This document shows positions 17,510 through 26,929 of a stretch of 64,000 bases of DNA, piece after piece. The stretch lies in the NCBI RefSeq assembly GCF_001584145.1, contig NZ_CP013232.1, positions 2,232,001-2,296,000 of the forward strand, given 5' to 3'. Position numbers and translations under genes: made by a program. Every line of letters begins with the position of its first letter. The stretch's first letter is position 1. Origin of the DNA: Collimonas fungivorans (GTDB taxonomy: Bacteria > Pseudomonadota > Gammaproteobacteria > Burkholderiales > Burkholderiaceae_D). A model generated the notes under the pieces. The model was given only the letters and a program-made list of their open reading frames with translations. It was not told the origin of the DNA and searched no databases.

Positions 17510-18403
17510 TTATCGCGGCGGCGCGCTGTCCTGGAAAAACATTTCGCGCATCAGGAACTGCTGCAGTTCTGCCGTATCCTTCAGCCTGGCGCTGAGCGTG
17601 ATGACGCGGCCCAGCCGTTGCGAGCGCCACGGAATGTCGGTGCTGGTCTTCTTGCGAATCATCTCTATCATCTTGTTGACGATCGCCATCTCGATGCTTT
17701 CGTCGCTGCCGCGCTCGACCGGGATGTTCTGCTGCGCGCTGCGGCTGGCGTTGGCGTTCCAGCCGCGGAAAATCAGGCTGGCGCGGAACGGGGTTTTATC
17801 GCGCACTTCGAAGATGCCGCCGGACTTGTCCTTGTCCATGCCCATCCAGCCGCGCTGCGCCTGGATATTGGCGCGCGCGATGTCGTTCGGCGATTGCGGC
17901 GCTTCTTCCGCGGTCTCGCCGGCTTCGGCGCGTTCCTGGGCCTGGGCCGCTTCACGCCGCTGGCGCGCGGCCTGGATGTGTGAAGAAAAATCCTCTTCTA
18001 CCGATTGCTGGTACTTGGGGGCGTCGGGCGGCGGCGGTATGCTCGGTTCCGGCGCGGCTGCGACGACTATCGGTTTGCGGACCTGATCCTGTTTCGATGC
18101 GGACTTGCGTGGTTTGGGCGCGGATTTCGGCTTGGCGGGAGGCGTCTGCAGTTTCGGCGGCGGCACGCTGCTGGGCGCAGTCGCGGCGCTGATGAGCAGC
18201 AATCCCATGTTGCCAGGCGAGGGCGAGGCCAACGGCAGCTCGACCGCCAGCTTGGTCAGCAAGAACCAGATGCCGATAATGTGGACCAGGACGGAAACCA
18301 GCACGCCGATGATCTTGGAAATGCGCCATTGACCGGCCTGCTGCTGGTCTGTCTGCGACGTTTCGCCCGGAGTTTCGCCTGGATTAACACTCCCTTCCTT
18401 CAT
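17510..18403 (-). CDS. Inner-membrane-anchored TonB/TolA-like protein, function unknown
   Basis: A 297-residue protein I do not recognise as a named family. It has a short polar N-terminus rich in Thr and Gln, one hydrophobic helix (about residues 31-53, IGVLVSVLVHIIGIWFLL), then a proline/lysine/alanine-rich periplasmic linker (KPKSAPKPRKSA, PSIPPPPDAP), a charged predicted coiled coil (about residues 138-168), and a compact C-terminal domain of about 120 residues. That architecture resembles TonB or TolA: membrane anchor, spacer and a distal binding domain. No ExbB/ExbD or TolQ/R partner is adjacent. The C-terminal domain contains MGMDKDKSGGIFEVRDKTPFRASLIFRGW split over a few strands, without obvious catalytic residues. 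Confidence 0.7.
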   Translation of the reverse strand: MKEGSVNPGETPGETSQTDQQQAGQWRISKIIGVLVSVLVHIIGIWFLLTKLAVELPLASPSPGNMGLLLISAATAPSSVPPPKLQTPPAKPKSAPKPRKSASKQDQVRKPIVVAAAPEPSIPPPPDAPKYQQSVEEDFSSHIQAARQRREAAQAQERAEAGETAEEAPQSPNDIARANIQAQRGWMGMDKDKSGGIFEVRDKTPFRASLIFRGWNANASRSAQQNIPVERGSDESIEMAIVNKMIEMIRKKTSTDIPWRSQRLGRVITLSARLKDTAELQQFLMREMFFQDSAPPR

Positions 18404-18513
18404 CGATTCAGCCTTGTATCGTCAACGTGATTGCAAGTTTGATAGCGTCGGCGGCGGCTCCGCAGGAAACCGTGCCGTCCGCTGTCAAGGTTCTGGCGCC
18501 AAAGGTCGTCATG

Positions 18514-19818
18514 TTACCGTAACCAGCTTAAAACGCCATTGCCGGCGGCCCGCCCGGAGGCCAGGCAGGCGCTGAGCAGGTAGCCGCCGGTGGGCGCTTC
18601 CCAGTCCAGCATTTCGCCGGCACAGAATACGCCCGGCAAGGCCTTCAGCATGAGCCCCTGGTCCATGCCTTCAAACCTTACGCCGCCAGCGCTGCTGATG
18701 GCTTCGTCGATAGGGCGGGCAGCCAGCAGGGTCAGCGGCAGCGCCTTGATGGCTTGCGCCAGCAGCAAGGGCTGGCCAAAATCGGCGGCCGGCACCAGTT
18801 CCCGCAGCAGGCTGGTCTTGACCCCTTTCAGGCCGAGGCGGCTTTGCAGGTGGCTGGACCAGGAGCGCGCGCCGCGCGGCCGCGCCACTTCGTCCGTGAC
18901 GCGTTGCAGGGACCAGTCCGGCAACAGGTCGAGATATATCTGGGCGCTGCCGCTGGCGGCGATGCGGTCGCGCAGGCCCGCCGACAGCGCATAGACCAGG
19001 CTGCCTTCGATGCCGTCGGCGGTAATCACGAATTCGCCCTGCTTGCGCAGTTCCGGCCGGTCGCCATCGCTGACCGGGGTGCCGGCCACCGGAGTGCCGG
19101 CCACCGGAGTGCCGGCCACCGGATTGCCGGCCACAGTGATAGCTACCGATTTCAGATGATGGCCGGCGAAGTGCTCGCGGAAATATTCGCTCCAGCCTGC
19201 CTCGAAACCGCAATTCGCGGGCAGCAGCGGTGCCAAGGCCACCTCGCGCTGCGCCAGCAGCGGCACCCATTTTGCATCGGAGCCCAGGCGTGCCCAGCTG
19301 CCGCCGCCCAAGGCTAGCACGACGGAATCGGCATTCACTGCGAGCGGTCCTTGCGGTGTTTCGAAAGACAGCGCGCCGGCTTCGTTCCAGCCTAGCCAGC
19401 GATGGCGCATGTGGAAGCCGACGCCGGCCTGGCGCAAGCGATGCAGCCAGGCGCGCAGCAGCGGCGCGGCTTTCATGTCGGTAGGGAACACGCGGCCGGA
19501 GGAGCCGATGAAAGTTTCTATGCCAAGCGCGTGCACCCATGCGCGCAGGGCATCCGGGCTGAACTGGTCCAGCAGCGGTCCGATTTGCGGACGGCGCGCG
19601 CCGTAGCGCGACAGGAAATCGTCGTAGGCCTCGGAGTGGGTCAGGTTCATGCCGCCTTTGCCGGCCAGCAGGAACTTGCGGCCTACCGAGGGCATGGCGT
19701 CATACACATGGACTTGCATCCCGCCGGCCGCCAGCACTTCGGCCGCCATCAGGCCGGCCGGGCCGCCGCCGATGACGGCGACTGTTTTTTGCAATCCGGA
19801 ATTGTTCAGCGAAGTCAT
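18514..19818 (-). CDS. BaiN/HI0933-like FAD-dependent oxidoreductase (TIGR03862 type)
   Basis: A flavoprotein of about 434 residues. The dinucleotide-binding motif VAVIGGGPAGLMAAEVL is at the N-terminus and GKGGMNLTHSE follows, characteristic of the HI0933/BaiN family. Near the C-terminus AGEMLDWEAPTGGYLLSACLASG forms the second FAD contact. The substrate is unknown; some family members reduce bile acid or steroid double bonds, but that cannot be transferred here. I start at ATG 19818; the frame continues upstream to a TTG at 19830. In the middle is a VAGTP pentapeptide repeat encoded by a 15-bp tandem repeat (19081-19134), inserted in a surface region and probably neutral. Confidence 0.85.
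   Translation of the reverse strand: MTSLNNSGLQKTVAVIGGGPAGLMAAEVLAAGGMQVHVYDAMPSVGRKFLLAGKGGMNLTHSEAYDDFLSRYGARRPQIGPLLDQFSPDALRAWVHALGIETFIGSSGRVFPTDMKAAPLLRAWLHRLRQAGVGFHMRHRWLGWNEAGALSFETPQGPLAVNADSVVLALGGGSWARLGSDAKWVPLLAQREVALAPLLPANCGFEAGWSEYFREHFAGHHLKSVAITVAGNPVAGTPVAGTPVAGTPVSDGDRPELRKQGEFVITADGIEGSLVYALSAGLRDRIAASGSAQIYLDLLPDWSLQRVTDEVARPRGARSWSSHLQSRLGLKGVKTSLLRELVPAADFGQPLLLAQAIKALPLTLLAARPIDEAISSAGGVRFEGMDQGLMLKALPGVFCAGEMLDWEAPTGGYLLSACLASGRAAGNGVLSWLR
19081..19134. repeat. 15-bp tandem repeat inside the flavoprotein gene
   Basis: The unit GCCGGCCACCGGAGT starts at 19081, 19096 and 19111 (the last with one change), with a partial fourth copy at 19126. Being a multiple of three, it keeps the frame and encodes repeated VAGTP. 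It may vary in copy number between strains. Confidence 0.85.
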
Positions 19819-20007
19819 CAGTCGGGGCAAGCCAATAAAGCCAATCCTGTAGTGTGGTTCAAGGGAGGTTCAACAGGAAAAATCGCAGGAAGAGTTGCAG
19901 GAACTGCCATAAAAATCTGCCAGAGGAAGCGGTCTGCAACTTTACCATATTGCAGCAATCAACACGGCCGGCAAGCAGCCGCTAAAAGCATCTAGTGACA
20001 TGGAAAC

Positions 20008-20037
20008 AAAAGAGGCTGGTTTGCACCAGCCTCTTTT
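20008..20037. terminator. Rho-independent terminator of ilvD
   Basis: A perfect 13-bp stem AAAAGAGGCTGGT / ACCAGCCTCTTTT with loop TTGC lies 54 bp after the ilvD stop on the minus strand. T tracts follow in both directions. Confidence 0.9.
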
Positions 20038-20090
20038 ACAGAGAGTTACATTTTTCCTGCCAGATAAACGCTAGGACACAATAGCCAATA

Positions 20091-21977
20091 CTAGCGTTTC
20101 AGCTGGCTGCTCAGTTGGCTGATATCGCGCACCGCGCCGCGGTCGGCCGAAGTCGCCATGGCGGCATAGGCTTGCAATGCCTGCGATACATAACGCTGGC
20201 GATTGACCGGTTTCCAGGCGTCCTTGCCCTTTGCTTCCATCGCGGCACGGCGTTGCGCCAGGTCGCTGTCGCTGATCTTCAGGTGCATGCGGCGTTCAGG
20301 GATATCGATTTCGATGATGTCGCCTTCCTCCACCAGGCCGATGGCGCCGCCTTCGGCCGCTTCCGGCGAGGCATGGCCGATCACCAGGCCGGACGAACCG
20401 CCGGAGAAGCGGCCGTCGGTGAACAGCGCGCAGGATTTGCCCAGGCCCTTGGATTTGATGTACGAAGTCGGGTACAGCATTTCCTGCATCCCCGGGCCGC
20501 CTTTCGGTCCTTCGTAGCGGATGATGACGACGTCGCCGGCATGCACGGTGTCGCCCAGGATCGCTTCCACGGCGTCGTCCTGGCTCTCGAAGACACGGGC
20601 GCGGCCGCTGAACTTGAGGATGCTTTCATCGACGCCGGCGGTTTTGACGATGCAGCCGTTTTCCGCCAGGTTGCCGTACAGGACCGCCAGGCCGCCGTCT
20701 TGCGAATAAGCGTGCGCCTTGTTGCGGATGCAGCCGTTGTCGCGGTCGGTGTCGAGGCTGGCGAAGCGCTTTTCCTGGGAGAACGCGACCTGGGTCGGCA
20801 CACCGCCGGGAGCTGCGCTGAACATCTTATGTACCGCCGGATCCTGGGTTTGCGTGATGTCGTTATTGGCGATGGAATCCGCCAGGGTCTTGGCGTGAAT
20901 CGTCGGCCGGCTGGTGTCGAGCAGGCCGGCGCGCGCCAGTTCGCCGAGGATGCTGACGATGCCGCCGGCGCGGTGCACGTCTTCGATATGGTATTTGTCG
21001 GTCATTGGCGCCACCTTGCACAGGCAAGGCACGTGGCGCGAGATGCGGTCGATGTCAGCCATCTTGAAATCGACTTCGGCTTCCTGCGCCGCCGCCAGCA
21101 GATGCAGCACGGTGTTGGTCGAGCCGCCCATGGCGACGTCCAGCGTCATGGCGTTTTCAAACGAAGCCTTGGTGGCGATGTTGCGCGGCAGGACCGAGTA
21201 GTCGTCTTGTTCGTAATGGCGTTTGGCCAGCTCGACGATCAGGCGGCCGGCGCGCAGGAACAGTTCCTTGCGGTCGGCGTGGGTGGCGAGGATGGTGCCG
21301 TTGCCGGGCAGCGCCAGGCCCAGCGCTTCGGTCAGGCAATTCATCGAGTTGGCGGTGAACATGCCGGAACAGGAGCCGCAGGTAGGGCAGGCCGAGCGTT
21401 CGATTTCAGCGATGTCGGCATCGCTGACGCTGGCGTCGCCCGCCTTGATCATAGCGTCCACCAGGTCGATCTTGAAAATCTTCTGGTCGATGACGGCCAC
21501 GCCCGGCAGCTTTTCAACCACCTTGCCGGCTTCCATCGGGCCGCCGGAAACAAACACCACCGGGATATTCAGGCGCATGGCTGCCATCAGCATGCCGGGC
21601 GTGATCTTGTCGCAGTTGGAGATGCACACCATGGCATCGGCGCAATGGGCGTTGACCATGTATTCGACCGAATCGGCGATCAGTTCGCGCGACGGCAGCG
21701 AGTACAGCATGCCGCCATGGCCCATGGCGATGCCGTCGTCCACCGCGATGGTGTTGAATTCCTTGGCGACGCCGCCGGCTGCTTCGATTTCGCGCGCCAC
21801 CATCTGGCCCAGGTCCTTGAGGTGGACGTGGCCCGGCACGAACTGGGTAAACGAGTTGACTACCGCAATGATCGGCTTGTCGAAATCGCCGTCTTTCATG
21901 CCTGTGGCGCGCCACAGGGCGCGGGCGCCGGCCATGTTGCGGCCGTGGGTGGTGGTGCGGGAACGGTATTGCGGCAT
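20091..21977 (-). CDS. ilvD: Dihydroxy-acid dehydratase
   Basis: Dehydrates 2,3-dihydroxy-acids to 2-oxo-acids in valine, leucine and isoleucine synthesis, using an iron-sulfur cluster in the cytoplasm. At 628 residues it is the long E. coli-type form. The cluster cysteines are in [12 protein letters not shown] (about residue 122) and [19 protein letters not shown] (about residue 195). The C-terminal [23 protein letters not shown] is the family signature. ATG 21977 has a GGAGAAG ribosome site. It is divergent from metC across about 320 bp, and no ilv partner or attenuator-like leader peptide is visible. Confidence 0.97.
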   Translation of the reverse strand: MPQYRSRTTTHGRNMAGARALWRATGMKDGDFDKPIIAVVNSFTQFVPGHVHLKDLGQMVAREIEAAGGVAKEFNTIAVDDGIAMGHGGMLYSLPSRELIADSVEYMVNAHCADAMVCISNCDKITPGMLMAAMRLNIPVVFVSGGPMEAGKVVEKLPGVAVIDQKIFKIDLVDAMIKAGDASVSDADIAEIERSACPTCGSCSGMFTANSMNCLTEALGLALPGNGTILATHADRKELFLRAGRLIVELAKRHYEQDDYSVLPRNIATKASFENAMTLDVAMGGSTNTVLHLLAAAQEAEVDFKMADIDRISRHVPCLCKVAPMTDKYHIEDVHRAGGIVSILGELARAGLLDTSRPTIHAKTLADSIANNDITQTQDPAVHKMFSAAPGGVPTQVAFSQEKRFASLDTDRDNGCIRNKAHAYSQDGGLAVLYGNLAENGCIVKTAGVDESILKFSGRARVFESQDDAVEAILGDTVHAGDVVIIRYEGPKGGPGMQEMLYPTSYIKSKGLGKSCALFTDGRFSGGSSGLVIGHASPEAAEGGAIGLVEEGDIIEIDIPERRMHLKISDSDLAQRRAAMEAKGKDAWKPVNRQRYVSQALQAYAAMATSADRGAVRDISQLSSQLKR

Positions 21978-22299
21978 GGTCTACTTCTCCAGACATGATC
22001 TACTTCGATTAGTGGCTTAAGGCTGACGCTAGATTGCCTTGCCCATAAGGCCATGTCAAATATATGATTTATGGGCTATTAATATCTATTGCATATATAT
22101 TGGATTTTGCGTGTTTGCCGATGCTGGACTGCAGGATTTCTTGCTGATTTGTATTTAATTACTCAATAATATTAAATTATTAGAAAAATATTCTAATAGT
22201 TTGTGATTTAGGGATCTTTGTTGCAATAATTTTCCATGCGGATAATCCTACAATGACTGCAGGTAATCTCGCCGTACAGTCCAGCATGGAGCGCTTCTT
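21978..22299. promoter_or_regulatory. AT-rich divergent promoter region ilvD/metC with a dyad
   Basis: About 320 bp of AT-rich sequence separate the divergent ilvD and metC genes. It contains an 8-bp inverted repeat TATTAGAA-N5-TTCTAATA at 22178-22198, about 100 bp before the metC start. The composition would suit Lrp- or H-NS-type binding, but no specific box is recognised and no coding frame is supported. Confidence 0.4.
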
Positions 22300-23511
22300 A
22301 TGACTTCCGATCATTCCTCAGGTTCGCCGGCAATGCATGCCGAAACACATGTCGACACCCAGCTGGTGCATTGCGGCCGCGAACCGGCGCGTTTTGCCGG
22401 CATGGTGAATACGCCGGTGTTCCGCGGTTCGACCATCATCGCCAACAACCTGGAAGACTGGGAAGCCGCGCGCCAGATCGACAATCCGATGTCCAACTAC
22501 GGCCGCTTCGGCACGCCGACTACCCGTTCCTTCGAGCAGGCGATCGTGACACTGGAAGGTGGCCATAACTGCCTGGTGTTCCCGTCCGGCCTGTCGGCCT
22601 GCACCCACAGCATCATGGCGTTCGTCAAAAGCGGCGACCACGTCCTGATTACCGACAGCGTGTATGGCCCGACCCGCACCTTCGCCGACCGCGTCTTGCG
22701 CCGCATGGGCGTGGAGGTGGAGTATTTCGATCCGCTGATCGGCGGCGAAATCCGTACGTTGCTGCGGCCGAACACCAGCGTGGTGTTTGTCGAGTCGCCC
22801 GGATCGTGGACTTTTGAAGTGCAGGACATCCCGGCCATCGCCGAAGAGGCGCACAAGGTCGGCGCTTACGTATTGCTCGACAATACCTGGGCCACGCCGC
22901 TGTTTTTCAAGCCCTTCGAACATGGCGTCGATGTCTCGATCCATGCCGCCACCAAGTACATCGTCGGCCACTCCGACGCCTTGCTCGGCGTCGCCAGCGC
23001 CAACGAACGGGCCTGGTGTATCCTCAAGCACGGCGCCCATGATTTCGGCCAGACCGCCGGTCCGGACGATATTTATCTGGCGTTGCGCGGCATGCGCAGC
23101 ATGGGAGTGCGCCTGCGCCAGCACTCGGAGAGCGGCATCCAGCTGGCCGAGTACCTGCAGACCCAGCCGCTGGTGGAGCGGGTGCTGCATCCGGCCTTGC
23201 CGTCCGATCCCGGCCACAAGCTGTGGCAGCGCGATTTCCTCGGCGCCAGCGGGCTGTTTACGATTGCCCTGAAAGAAGTCGGCCGTCCGGCGCTGTCGAA
23301 ATTTTTCGACGGCCTGCAATTGTTCGGGATCGGCCTGTCGTGGGGTGGTTTTGAGAGCCTGGCTCTACCGCTGGACAAGCCGCCGACCCGGGTGGCTTCG
23401 GGTACAACCTACCCGAACCCGCTGGTGCGGATCCATGTCGGCCTGGAAAACATCGACGACCTGGTCGCCGACATGGGCCAGGCGTTCAAGCGCATGGAGC
23501 AGGCGCTTTAA
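22300..23511 (+). CDS. metC: Cystathionine beta-lyase
   Basis: A PLP-dependent Cys/Met-metabolism enzyme of 403 residues. Cystathionine beta-lyase cleaves cystathionine to homocysteine in methionine synthesis. Family motifs are VFPSGLSAC near residue 88 and the PLP lysine in SIHAATKYIVGHSD near residue 216; the substrate-binding region GLSWGGFESL is characteristic of the MetC branch, in contrast to MetB/MetZ. A GGAG eight to nine bases upstream supports ATG 22300. The Lrp-type regulator converges on it with only five bases between stop codons. Confidence 0.9.
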   Translation: MTSDHSSGSPAMHAETHVDTQLVHCGREPARFAGMVNTPVFRGSTIIANNLEDWEAARQIDNPMSNYGRFGTPTTRSFEQAIVTLEGGHNCLVFPSGLSACTHSIMAFVKSGDHVLITDSVYGPTRTFADRVLRRMGVEVEYFDPLIGGEIRTLLRPNTSVVFVESPGSWTFEVQDIPAIAEEAHKVGAYVLLDNTWATPLFFKPFEHGVDVSIHAATKYIVGHSDALLGVASANERAWCILKHGAHDFGQTAGPDDIYLALRGMRSMGVRLRQHSESGIQLAEYLQTQPLVERVLHPALPSDPGHKLWQRDFLGASGLFTIALKEVGRPALSKFFDGLQLFGIGLSWGGFESLALPLDKPPTRVASGTTYPNPLVRIHVGLENIDDLVADMGQAFKRMEQAL

Positions 23512-23516
23512 TCTGG

Positions 23517-23984
23517 TTAATCTAATCCCATGTAGTCGAGCGGCAGCGCCGTCGTGTGCTTGATCTGTTCCATGGCGAAGCTGGCGTTGACGTCGAACAA
23601 GGCGTTCGACTGCGTCAGCTTCTGGTATACCGCGTCGTAGGCGGCGATATTCGGCACCACCACCCGCAGCAGGTAATCGATGTTGCCGCTCATGCGGTAA
23701 AACTCGACCACTTCCGGAATCAGCTTGACGGTATTGCTGAACTGCGCATACCAGTTGGCGTTGTGCTGGTTGGTCTTGACCGAAACGAATACCGTGACGC
23801 CGACGTTGAGCTTATTGGCGTCCAGCAGCGCCACCCGGCGCAGCACCACGCCATCCTCTTCCAGTTTCTGTATGCGGCGCCAGCATGGCGTCGAGGACAG
23901 GTTCACCTTCTCGGCGATCTCCGCCACCGGCGTGCTGGCGTCTTCCTGCAGGATGGCCAGAATCTGTTTATCTATTTTATCCAT
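23517..23984 (-). CDS. Lrp/AsnC family transcriptional regulator
   Basis: A 155-residue DNA-binding protein. The N-terminal MDKIDKQILAILQEDASTPVAEIAEKVNLSSTPCWRRIQKLE is a typical AsnC helix-turn-helix (residues 1-45, shown in part by DKQILAILQ and STPCWRRI), followed by the ligand-sensing RAM domain (GNIDYLLRVVVPNIAAYD). I start it at ATG 23984, where the family N-terminus begins; the frame from 24041 adds 19 unlike residues. Lrp proteins respond to amino acids. Its closeness to metC and ilvD suggests control of amino acid metabolism, but it is divergent from the autotransporter gene and could regulate that or itself. Confidence 0.9.
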   Translation of the reverse strand: MDKIDKQILAILQEDASTPVAEIAEKVNLSSTPCWRRIQKLEEDGVVLRRVALLDANKLNVGVTVFVSVKTNQHNANWYAQFSNTVKLIPEVVEFYRMSGNIDYLLRVVVPNIAAYDAVYQKLTQSNALFDVNASFAMEQIKHTTALPLDYMGLD

Positions 23985-24144
23985 GGTCGGCTTGATTCGA
24001 GATGAGTGTCGGCAGAGGCAGTTTAGCGCCACTTGCGCCAACGCAGCGGATTTCGAGTGTTTTGCCTATGTCCTCGATTGACTTTGCCGCCCGGGAGGCA
24101 GATATTAACGGCGCAACATCTATAAATACAAGAGGGAGACACAA

Positions 24145-26076
24145 TTGCGCATTTCTTTACCAAAACCATTCCGCCTGCGCCCCATGGCCCGTGCACTGAC
24201 ATTGGCAACCCGTACTGCTGCCGTACTGGGCGCGGGATTCGTCATCTGCGCGCCGGCCGGCGCAGCGAATTTTTCGCAGATGGTGTTTTTCGGCGACTCG
24301 CTGACCGACACCGGATATTTCACCGGCGTCGGCAAGCAGCCGTCGTTTACCACCAATCCCGATCCGGTCTGGGCGCAGATCCTGGCGCATAAATACGGCA
24401 CCACCGCCAATCCGGCGGCCGTGCTGACGCCGAGCGGGGTGCAAGCGGCCGGCGGCACCGACTATGCAGTCGGCGGCGCCCGCGTGACCAGCCAGAACGG
24501 CTGGCCCGACGCCGCCACGGCGCCTCTGGTGCCGACCGTCACCAGCCAGGTCCAGGCTTACCTGGCCGCCAATCCGCGCCTCGACAGCAAAGGCTTGTAC
24601 GCGGTCTGGGCAGGCGCCAACGACATATTCGGCTATACCCAGACCAATATCGCAGGCCTGCTCAATCCGGCGACGCAGACCGCCACCGCGGTGCAGACGA
24701 TCCAGCAAGTCGCCGGAGAAGCCGGCAATGTGGTCAGCCTGGTCAGGCAATTGCAGCAGGCCGGCGCCGGCACCGTGATTGTCATCAATCTGCCGGACGT
24801 CGGCCGCACTCCACAAGGATCGTCGATCCCTGCGCTGGCCACCTTGTGGACAGCGGCTTCGACCAGCTTCAACGACAGCCTGAACAGCGGCCTGAGCGGC
24901 CTGGGCGGCAATATCGTCGCGCTCAACGCCTTCGGCTTGCTGCGTGAAGCGATCGCCAATCCTGGCTTGTACGGCTTCACCAACGTCACCACACAGGCTT
25001 GCACCACCAGCTCTTCGTCGACTTGCACCACCTCGACTCTGGTGGCGCCGAACGCCGACCAGACTTATCTGTTCGCCGACGGCGTCCATCCTACCGGCGC
25101 CGGCCATGCCATCCTGGCGCAGTATGTCGAATCGGTATTGCAGGCTCCGGGCCAGATCGGCATGCTGGCGGAAGCGCCGCTGGCCGGCGCCCAGGCTTTC
25201 ACCCGGGTGATCGACGACCGCCTGCGCCTGACGCCGCGCGCAGGACAGGTAGAAGCCTATGCCGCCTATGACAACACCCACCAGAGCCTGGACCACAACG
25301 GCAACAATCCTGGCCTGGACGGTTCGTCCAACAGTTTGTCGGTCGGCGTCGACTATGCGCTTAACCAGAACGTTACGGTCGGCGGCGCTTTCGGTTTCGC
25401 CCATAACAAGGCGAATTTCGGCAACGACACCGGCGGCTTCAAGCTGGACCAGGCTATGTTGTCGGCCTATACCCAGTACCGCGACGGCGCCTGGGCGCTC
25501 AACGCGCTGGGCATGGTCGGTTCGCTGCAGTACAAGGACGTGACCCGCAACATCGTCTTGGGCGCCACTACCCGCAGCGAGAGCGGCAGCAGCAACGGCC
25601 ACCAGTTCCTGCTGCGCATCGGCGGCCAGTACGACTTTGACCTTGGCGCGCTGGTCCTGAGCCCGGTCGGCAACTTGACCTGGCAACAGGTCAATGTCGG
25701 CGGCTATACGGAAAACGGCAACGACAGCACGGCCATGAACTTCCAGTCGCAGCGGCGCAATTCGCTGGTGTCGAGCCTGGGCGCGCAGGTCAGCAGCAAG
25801 CTGACGCTGGGTCAGTATGCGGTGCAGCCGTTCGCCAAGCTGGCGTGGGAAAAAGAGTTTGAAGACAGCGAGCGCGACGTGCGCGCCAATGTGGTCGGCA
25901 TGGCCGGCAGTTTCGGTTTGCCGGCGTACCAGGGGCCTTCCAACAGCGCCCGGCTGGATCTCGGCGCCAGCATTGCGCTGGCGACGGATTTCAGCGCTTA
26001 CGCCAGCTACAGCGGCCAGTTCGCCGGCGGCAACAAGACCAACTCTTTCCAGGTCGGTTTGAAAAAAGCGTTTTAA
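24145..26076 (+). CDS. GDSL-type autotransporter esterase/lipase
   Basis: A 643-residue outer-membrane enzyme of the EstA/EstP type. A signal peptide covers roughly residues 1-41 (cleavage after PAGA). The passenger is a GDSL hydrolase: the nucleophile Ser52 in FFGDSLTDTG, the oxyanion block in WAGANDIF near residue 155, and the Asp/His pair in DGVHPTGAGH near residue 312. The C-terminal 280 or so residues form a 12-strand autotransporter beta-barrel ending in phenylalanine (GLKKAF). Such proteins hydrolyse fatty-acyl esters at the cell surface and affect rhamnolipid production and motility in Pseudomonas. The start is TTG at 24145 behind GGGAGA; the next in-frame ATG (24184) would shorten the signal peptide to a more usual length, so either is possible. 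Confidence 0.92.
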   Translation: MRISLPKPFRLRPMARALTLATRTAAVLGAGFVICAPAGAANFSQMVFFGDSLTDTGYFTGVGKQPSFTTNPDPVWAQILAHKYGTTANPAAVLTPSGVQAAGGTDYAVGGARVTSQNGWPDAATAPLVPTVTSQVQAYLAANPRLDSKGLYAVWAGANDIFGYTQTNIAGLLNPATQTATAVQTIQQVAGEAGNVVSLVRQLQQAGAGTVIVINLPDVGRTPQGSSIPALATLWTAASTSFNDSLNSGLSGLGGNIVALNAFGLLREAIANPGLYGFTNVTTQACTTSSSSTCTTSTLVAPNADQTYLFADGVHPTGAGHAILAQYVESVLQAPGQIGMLAEAPLAGAQAFTRVIDDRLRLTPRAGQVEAYAAYDNTHQSLDHNGNNPGLDGSSNSLSVGVDYALNQNVTVGGAFGFAHNKANFGNDTGGFKLDQAMLSAYTQYRDGAWALNALGMVGSLQYKDVTRNIVLGATTRSESGSSNGHQFLLRIGGQYDFDLGALVLSPVGNLTWQQVNVGGYTENGNDSTAMNFQSQRRNSLVSSLGAQVSSKLTLGQYAVQPFAKLAWEKEFEDSERDVRANVVGMAGSFGLPAYQGPSNSARLDLGASIALATDFSAYASYSGQFAGGNKTNSFQVGLKKAF

Positions 26077-26079
26077 GCA

Positions 26080-26181
26080 CGTAGGGTGGGCACGCTTTTG
26101 TGCCCACGCCCACGTGCGATCTCAAATCTCTCTGCTGCGTTTACACATAACGCGTGGGCACAAAAGCGTGCCCACCCTACG
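26080..26181. repeat. REPIN-like element: two 30-bp inverted REP units
   Basis: A perfect 30-bp inverted repeat (26080-26109 and 26152-26181) flanks a 42-bp spacer. Each arm is itself a hairpin (GGGCAC-GCTTTT-GTGCCC) headed by CGTAGGGT. Two opposed REP units with a short spacer match the organisation of REPINs, which are mobilised by RAYT transposases. It starts right after the autotransporter stop codon, a typical extragenic site, and may stabilise or terminate its mRNA. No RAYT gene is in the window. Confidence 0.8.
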
Positions 26182-26199
26182 GTTTTTTATGCGCAGCAT

Positions 26200-26805
26200 T
26201 TATTCAGGGGCTTTGGCCGCCGGCTTGACCGGCAGCGCAGGCTTGTCGTCGAAATCCACTGCGGGCAAGCCGGTATCGAGGCCCAGGTAGTGTTCGATCA
26301 GGCCGAAGAAACGATCGTAGAACTGGCCGGCGGGGATCGTCTCGCTGGCGACCTTGACCAGCGAATCGGAAGTGCTGCCGATCGGCATCGACACCGAGCC
26401 CAGTACGCTCAGGCCGACGCTGGCCGAGTTGTTGGTTTTCTTCAGTGCGTAACGGTCCTGGGTGGCGCTGACAAACAGCGTGCTGCTTTTGCCTTGCTTG
26501 TCGTTGGCGGCGCATACCACGTGGAATTCGATCTCGACGTGGACGTCGCTTTCCGGCTGGAAGTGCTTGTGGCCGTCGACCAGGTCATCCTTGGCTTGCT
26601 TGATGATGTAACCCTGGCTCAGCAAGGTGCGGCGCGCGGCTTCGCAGGTGTCGGCGCTGGACTTGGCGAAGTCGTGGGAAAAAGTGCTGGTTTCGCTGAA
26701 CTCCTCACCCTGGTAGACCTTGGGTTTGGTGCTCGAGCAGGCGGCGAGGGCGCTGCCCAGCAAGACCAGCAGCGAAACGCGCGAAAAACTGTACATCCTG
26801 GACAT
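26200..26805 (-). CDS. DUF2242 family lipoprotein
   Basis: A 201-residue lipoprotein. From ATG 26805 (with AAGGAG upstream) the signal MSRMYSFSRVSLLVLLGSALAAC ends in the lipobox LAAC. The mature protein (YQGEEF, SADTCEAARRTLLSQGYII, FHVVCA, TIPAGQFYDRFFGLIEHYL) matches the DUF2242 family of Burkholderiales lipoproteins, whose function is unknown. The longer frame from 26856 adds residues before the signal and is unlikely. It is convergent with the autotransporter gene across the REPIN-like element. Confidence 0.85.
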   Translation of the reverse strand: MSRMYSFSRVSLLVLLGSALAACSSTKPKVYQGEEFSETSTFSHDFAKSSADTCEAARRTLLSQGYIIKQAKDDLVDGHKHFQPESDVHVEIEFHVVCAANDKQGKSSTLFVSATQDRYALKKTNNSASVGLSVLGSVSMPIGSTSDSLVKVASETIPAGQFYDRFFGLIEHYLGLDTGLPAVDFDDKPALPVKPAAKAPE

Positions 26806-26929
26806 GAACGAAAACTCCTTGAATCGGCTGAGGCTAAGTAATAGCGGCGATGGCATTTTAGACCATCGCGCTCAATATTCAGCCGATTCGACAGAAGTCC
26901 GGGCGTTTCGTTGCAATTCTAGGGCCTGT

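Noticed and set aside
20115..21998. 627-codon open frame on the plus strand opposite ilvD
   Set aside because: It is the antisense shadow of ilvD; the protein is Gln/His/Arg/Ala-rich with no motif, and ilvD itself is fully conserved.
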